Positions 59,496 to 64,000 of a stretch of DNA of 64,000 nt are shown here, piece by piece. This stretch comes from Combretum micranthum (taxonomy: Eukaryota; Streptophyta; Magnoliopsida; Myrtales; Combretaceae). The DNA lies in contig JAMXBD010000572.1 in the NCBI GenBank assembly GCA_024138025.1, positions 1 through 64,000 of the forward strand, read 5' to 3'. The notes below the pieces were generated by a model. It had not been told where the DNA came from and ran no database searches. It worked only from the letters and a program-made list of their open reading frames with translations. The position numbers and the translations under genes are program-made. Position 1 is the stretch's first letter. Each line of letters starts with the position of its first letter.

Positions 59496-60802
59496 TTGCA
59501 TGCAGTAGAGATTCTAGATTTGCCATGGTATGCTGATATTGTGAATTATTTGGTTAGTAAGATTATCCCATATGGTTTATCATATCAAAAGAAAAAGTTT
59601 TTGCATGATGTAAAATACTATTTTTGGGATGAACCATATCTGTTCAAAAAATGTGCTGACCAAATAATTAGAAGATGTGTGCCTGAATCTGATCAGCTTA
59701 GCATTTTAGAACACTGTCATTCAAGAGAAGCAGGGGACACTTTGGTGTTCAAAGGACTGCAGCAAAAGTGTTGTCATCTGGATTTTATTGGCCTAACTTG
59801 TTTCGTGACTGCAGGAATTTCATTATGTCATGTGCTCAATGTCAAAGGACAGGTAACATTTCTAAACGCATGAATTACCACAAAACAATATTCTGGTAAT
59901 TGAGCTTTTTGATGTTTGGGGGATTGACTTTATGGGTCCTTTTCCCTCATCTTTTTCAAATAAATACATACTTGTGGCAGTTGATTACGTTTCAAAATGG
60001 GTGGAAGCTGTTGCTTTACAAACAAATGATGCCCGAGTAGTTTTGAAATTTTTGAAAAAGAATATTTTTACCAGATTTGGTGTGCCCAGAGCTATAATTA
60101 GTGATGGGGGGTCTCATTTTTGTAACAGGCAATTTGAAAAACTTTTGGCAAAATACGGTGTTACACATAAAGTGACTACCCCCTATCATCCACAAACAAG
60201 TGGGCAAGTTGAAGTTTCAATAGGGAGATAAAAAGGATTTTGGAAAAAACTGTTAATGCATCAAGAAAAGATTGGTCTTCAAAATTAGATGATGCATTAT
60301 GGGCTTACAGACTGCTTTTAAAACCCCTATTGGAATGTCCCCATACATGCTTGTTTTTGGTAAATCATGTCATCTTCCTGTAGAACTTGAGCACAAGGCA
60401 TTTTGGGCCATAAAATTTCTTAACTTTGATGAAAAAGCTGCAGGTAAAAACAGATTGCTCCAATTGAATCAGCTGGAAGAATGGAGAAATGAGGCATTTG
60501 AAAGCGCTCGTATCTATAAGGAACGAGCAAAGAAATGGCATGATAGGAACATCATCAAACGAGAATTTTTTCCTGGACAAAAAGTTTTACTTTACAATTC
60601 TCGTTTGAAGTTGTTTCCTGGAAAATTACGGTCAAGATGGTCGGGACCGTTTGAGATTGCAAGAGTTTTTCCATATGGAACGGTTGAATTAAAAACTGAG
60701 GATGATCGGACTTTTAAAGTGAATGGGCAACTGCTCAAGCATTATTTTGAGGGGGAAAATCTTGACAGTACTACTACTGTCATGAATCTCAAAGAACCAT
60801 GA
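59496..60802 (+). pseudogene. pol: Athila integrase
   Basis: The zinc-binding region lies near 59710-59850 (HCHS and CAQCQRTG pieces in two frames). The catalytic core 59932-60231 holds [10 protein letters not shown] (first Asp), [11 protein letters not shown] (second Asp) and [10 protein letters not shown] (Glu). The C-terminal part 60299-60802 has [27 protein letters not shown] wording in two blocks and a GPF module ([14 protein letters not shown]), ending LKHYFEGEN. Frame breaks occur near 59765, 59890, 60230 and 60298. Confidence 0.9.
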
Positions 60803-60944
60803 TCAGGTCAGGAAAGTCGGGCTAAGCGACTTTAAACTAAGCGCTTCTTGGGAGGCAACCCATGTCTAATTTTAGAGTAATTTTTTTTTTTGTTTTTACT
60901 AACTTAGCTATTAGTGTGGCAGGAAAAAATAAAAAAAAAAATGG
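60803..60944 (+). other. Conserved post-pol Athila segment
   Basis: Just after pol is GCTAAGCGACTTTAAACTAAG followed by CGCTTCTTGGGAGGCAACCC, a non-coding phrase I know as typical of Athila elements. It marks the start of the internal spacer. Confidence 0.7.
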
Positions 60945-61420
60945 AAAAGGCAGAAGGCCGGCTCAAGGCTGCCAGCCTTGAGCAAGCTCTGAGAAAACAA
61001 GGAAGGCCGGCTCAAAGCCGCCGGCAAGGAGTAGGTGAGCACCGCAAAAGAGGCCGGCAGTGGAGAGTTGAAAGCCGCCGGCTTAGTTGCCAGCGTATGA
61101 AACACAAGATTTAGGCCGGCTTGGGAAAGGTCTAGGCCGCCGGCTTATGTGCCGGCGTTGGAGTACAAGATTTACGCTGGCAAGGGAAGGTGAAGGCCGC
61201 CGGCTTATTGCCGGCGTATATTGCAGATTTCTTGGTTTCTGAAAATTCCCGATCAAGGCCGGCATCTGGGATTTAAAGCCGCCAGCTTTGCCGGGTATCC
61301 TTTAGCCGCAGTGTAAATCGATAAGCGGCCAGCTTTGAGCTCTCGGTATGTAATTTTTCCATTTACACTGGCTGAAAGCCGCCGGCGTACATTGCAGAAA
61401 TGCCGGCGTAAGTATGCAGA
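60945..61420 (+). repeat. GCCGGC-rich tandem-like repeats between pol and the 3' ORF
   Basis: At least eight GCCGCCGGC or GGCCGGC words occur in about 480 bp. The spacing is near 60-75 bp in the best part (61070-61215), where units run 'AAGATTTA-GCCGGC-TTGGGAAAGG-GCCGCCGGCTTA-GCCGGCGT'. The same vocabulary fills 53340-53880 of the LTR. Non-coding. Confidence 0.8.
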
Positions 61421-61545
61421 AGCTTATAACAGGTACGAATCCCTCTCTCTCTTTCATTCTCTCATCCTCGCTCTCTCTCTCTCACTCTCAATCAATAGAT
61501 TTCACTCCTCATTCATCCACTCACGGTGTTTAATCTACATTCCAA

Positions 61546-62199
61546 GTAAGTTTTCAATACTCTTTGCACTAAATCTTTGTTCAGATCCGTTTGTATTACA
61601 TAGATAAGAATCTGTCAATATGGGTTTGTTGATGATCCTTTGATGTCGATGTCGGTTATTGAATTTGAATGATTGAATCACTTTGATATGATGTTGAAAG
61701 CTACATTTCATTCCATTTGTTGTAAAATTGTAATGAGTGATTCATGAGTATTGTCAAATTGAAAAGCTAGGGTTCTTGAGAGTGGGGGTGTATCAAATTG
61801 TGAAATTGGGGCTAATTACATCTGCTGGATTTGTGATCCTTATTACTGCTTAGTGGCTTTAATTCTTGCATTGTGCTCAAATTTGCCTGGAATTGAAATT
61901 GGAATTGGATTTGTGCTCGAATTTTATAAAAATTTCAATATAAAATTGATTTTGGAACAAAAAGGAAAAATTTTTTGAAAATTAATTTTGTTTGAAATTT
62001 TGAAAATTCCAACGTTCAATTCTGAGTTGGCAAGCCTAAGCTGCCAGCTTTGATAATATTATGCAAGTGTACATGTTTTAGCTTCACCTAATTATATGCC
62101 ATGATATAAAAATTGTTCTAACTCATGTTTTAGGCATAAATTAGAAATTCATTGAAATTGTGCATTCCTTAATATTAATTGAATTCAAATTATTTGCAG
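61546..62199 (+). other. Candidate leader intron upstream of the 3' ORF
   Basis: CCAA|GTAAGT at 61546 is a good plant donor, and TTATTTGCAG at 62190-62199 is a good acceptor, two bases before ATGGCTCCG of the 3' ORF. The 654-bp interval is T-rich, as plant introns are. If used, it would form the leader of a subgenomic message for the 3' ORF. Inference only. Confidence 0.45.
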
Positions 62200-62201
62200 G
62201 A

Positions 62202-63468
62202 ATGGCTCCGAGACAAAAGAGACCAAGGACCATAGACGCCTCTACATCGGGTTCAGAGAACCGAATTCTGCTGTCTAGTCAGCAATATGCAAAAGACCGA
62301 AAGAAGAGGCTTGTCAAGAATGACTTCTTGAATATCCAGTACTTAGACTGGTGCCTGCTGGATGAGTTTGATATGGTAGACAGAATTAGAGAGATTATTC
62401 AAGATCCAGCATGGCTCAGATTATTTGACTTTCGGGAACCTGCCTACAAGAACTTGACGATAGAGTTCTTGTCCACGGTAAAGAATATCCCAGACCGTGA
62501 GGAGTTCACCTTCCAGTTCCAGGCCTATGGACAGATTAGAGAAGTAAAATTGAAGCAGATAGGCCACATTATGGGACTGTACGACAGTGAGGAAGAAAAT
62601 AGGACTTTGCCCAACAGTTGGCCAGAGGACATGACACAGGAGGCTTATTGGGCCTACCTAGTTGGTCCTGGATCAAACGAGTATTTTGTCCCATCCAAGT
62701 CACTGGCCACGTCATTCCGTGCTGTCGAGCACAAGCTGCTCCATCACATTGTTGCACACACCCTGAGCTACAAGAAGACGAGTCACAGCAAGGTGACTAC
62801 ATTTGATATGTTTTACCTGTTTAGCCTTATTAGAGGCTACAGGATTGATCTCGGGGTGGAGGTAGCAAATTTTATATACCGGCAGGCGGAGGACACGAGG
62901 ACCTGAGGTCTGGGTTGTGGAGGCTACATCACTCGGTTATTGAAGGGGATGAATATTTTTGAGCCTCCACAGGATGACGAGGTGTTTGAGTGCAAGAGGA
63001 TTACATCTGTACCGTTCAAAGGATGGGGATTGCTGAAAAACCCGGCCAGCACAGCCACCGGTATTGGAGGAGGTTGCTATCCAGGATATCTTTCCTAGAG
63101 ATGCCCCATTCGAGATGCCATCCACATCTGCTCCATCTCCTCCTGCAGGTGCTTCATCGGCATATGGCATGGACCAGCTTAGGCTGGATGTTGAAGAATT
63201 GAAGTGCCAGCACAAGGAGCTCAGAGATAGTCATGAGCAGGAAAAGAAGAAGAACAAGAAATTCAGAAAGACTATCTTTGAGGCACTAAAGACGGCCATC
63301 TGCTGCATTAGCCCAGAGACAGGGGCTGGCATGACATACCAGACTTCATCTAAGTCACATCACTCAAATAGGTTCAGTTCAGAGCATACACAGACAGCCA
63401 GCCCAGGAGACACTGCGAGACACACTCCTGAGGGCAGCAGCAGACAGAGCCTGGGGCCAGAGAGCTAG
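62202..63468 (+). pseudogene. ATHILA ORF-1-type 3' ORF (env-like position)
   Basis: The start chosen is ATG 62202 (MAPRQKRPRTIDAS), right after an acceptor-like site; an upstream ATG at 62160 gives an unlikely leader. Blocks DEFDMVDRIREIIQDPAWLR, YKNLTIEFLSTV, FTFQFQAYGQIREVKL and GHIMGLYDSEEENRTLP match the ATHILA ORF-1 family. A second region (LLHHIVAHTLSYKK, YLFSLIRGYRIDLGVEV, GGYITRLLKGMNIF) follows. An in-frame TGA at 62904 and a frame change near 63060 break it. The C-terminal frame 63064-63468 has a Pro/Ser-rich stretch and a Lys/Glu coiled region. No signal peptide or membrane segment is seen, so an envelope role is unsupported. Confidence 0.85.
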
Positions 63469-64000
63469 AGACCCTGCTAGCTCTTATTTGATCTTATTTG
63501 ATGTCTATATTTCTATTATTGGCCTGTATATTTATTGAGTACCCAAGTTCCTGTGGGTGAACTCATTTATTATTTTGCTTTTATTCTGCTTTTATTTTGT
63601 TTTTGTTTTTGTTTTTCTTTTGTAGTGATTACAAGAATCGAGCAAAGCAAATCTCTTGCAATGCAAATTTTGATGACTATGAATCGACTGAATTCAGGGA
63701 AGTATCCAATTCATTTCTTATTCCTTTCCTCTGTTTTATTTAAAAACAGTGAGGACACTGTTTGATTGAAGTGTAGGGGAAGGGATAGAATTTACATGAA
63801 GTGTTGAAGTGATGAATATGATATGTCTGCTGTTGTGTATATTGAAAAATCTCCACCTTGTATTTTTGGTTTGAAAGCAAATCATGAGGAAATTCTGCCA
63901 ATTTTTTTTCAAAAATCTCTTGAAATTGGAGATAGTACAAAGCAAAGAATGAAAATCAATCAAATTGACTTGTGAAAGTATCTTACTCATTGCTGTTGTG
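63469..64000 (+). other. Athila internal 3' spacer with purine tract
   Basis: Non-coding. CAGTGAGGACACTGTTTGATTGAAGTGTAGGGG (63749-63781, with the following AAGGGA) resembles the conserved phrase seen downstream of the Athila 3' ORF. The 3' LTR start (TGATGTTTTG) is not found before the window ends. Confidence 0.65.

Larger units (their letters stand above)
53187..64000 (+). mobile_element. Athila-type Ty3/gypsy retrotransposon, 3' end beyond the window
   Basis: The 5' LTR (TGATG...CATCA), a tRNA-Asp-type primer site, Athila-style gag and pol, the conserved GCGCTTCTTGGGAGGCAACCC block after pol, and an ATHILA ORF-1-type 3' ORF are in the expected order. The 3' LTR is not reached. It inserted into, or next to, the minus-strand gypsy fragment. 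Several stops and frame shifts mean it is not functional as written. Confidence 0.92.

Noticed and set aside
62202..63468. Envelope function for the Athila 3' ORF
   Set aside because: No signal peptide, transmembrane or fusion-like segment is visible. Position alone is not evidence.

Overview
This is repeat-dominated, AT-rich nuclear DNA of a flowering plant, probably a eudicot. That rests on the plant LTR-retrotransposon lineages present, their primer-binding sites (initiator Met tRNA and an Asp-type tRNA), and a decayed gene for a plant CEP signalling peptide. No intact protein-coding host gene was found, and there is no sign of bacterial or organellar DNA.

Layout. 1-3219: an unassigned, relatively GC-rich stretch, a compound microsatellite, then AT-rich DNA. 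3220-21551: an old Ty3/gypsy chromovirus-type element (Tekay-like) with ~4 kb LTRs and a badly decayed gag-pol. It has two later insertions: a 462-bp solo LTR inside gag (9301-9762) and a 3.5-kb solo-LTR-like element inside its 3' LTR (14858-18396). 21552-26839: AT-rich intergenic DNA with microsatellites and short repeat clusters. 26840-37525: a young Ty1/copia element of SIRE type with near-identical 1.56-kb LTRs, a perfect 5-bp target duplication, gag-pol, and an extra 3' ORF. 37526-41203: dispersed repeats carrying gene-tail and exon-like fragments. 41204-45097: a second, inverted copy of the 3.5-kb solo-LTR-like family. 45098-51249: mostly intergenic, with a CEP peptide pseudogene at 47656-47938. 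51250-53186: a minus-strand chromovirus fragment that has lost its reverse transcriptase, RNase H and integrase core. 53187-64000: an Athila-type Ty3/gypsy element that cuts into that fragment and runs off the window, with 5' LTR, tRNA-Asp-type primer site, gag with an internal duplication, pol, GC-rich repeats, a candidate leader intron and the ATHILA ORF-1-type 3' ORF.

How the parts relate. Most of the window is transposition history rather than a working pathway. Within each element the parts are in standard order: LTR, primer site, gag, protease, then integrase-RT-RNase H (copia) or RT-RNase H-integrase (gypsy), purine tract, LTR. The most interesting signals are (i) 3' accessory ORFs of similar architecture in the copia and the Athila elements, (ii) splice-like signals before the Athila gag and 3' ORF, (iii) GCCGGC-rich modules shared by the Athila LTR and its internal spacer, (iv) the CEP remnant, and (v) repeated exon-like fragments of unidentified host genes. 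Many frame breaks, and many differences between the copia LTRs, are single-base indels in short homopolymers, so some apparent pseudogene damage may be sequencing error.
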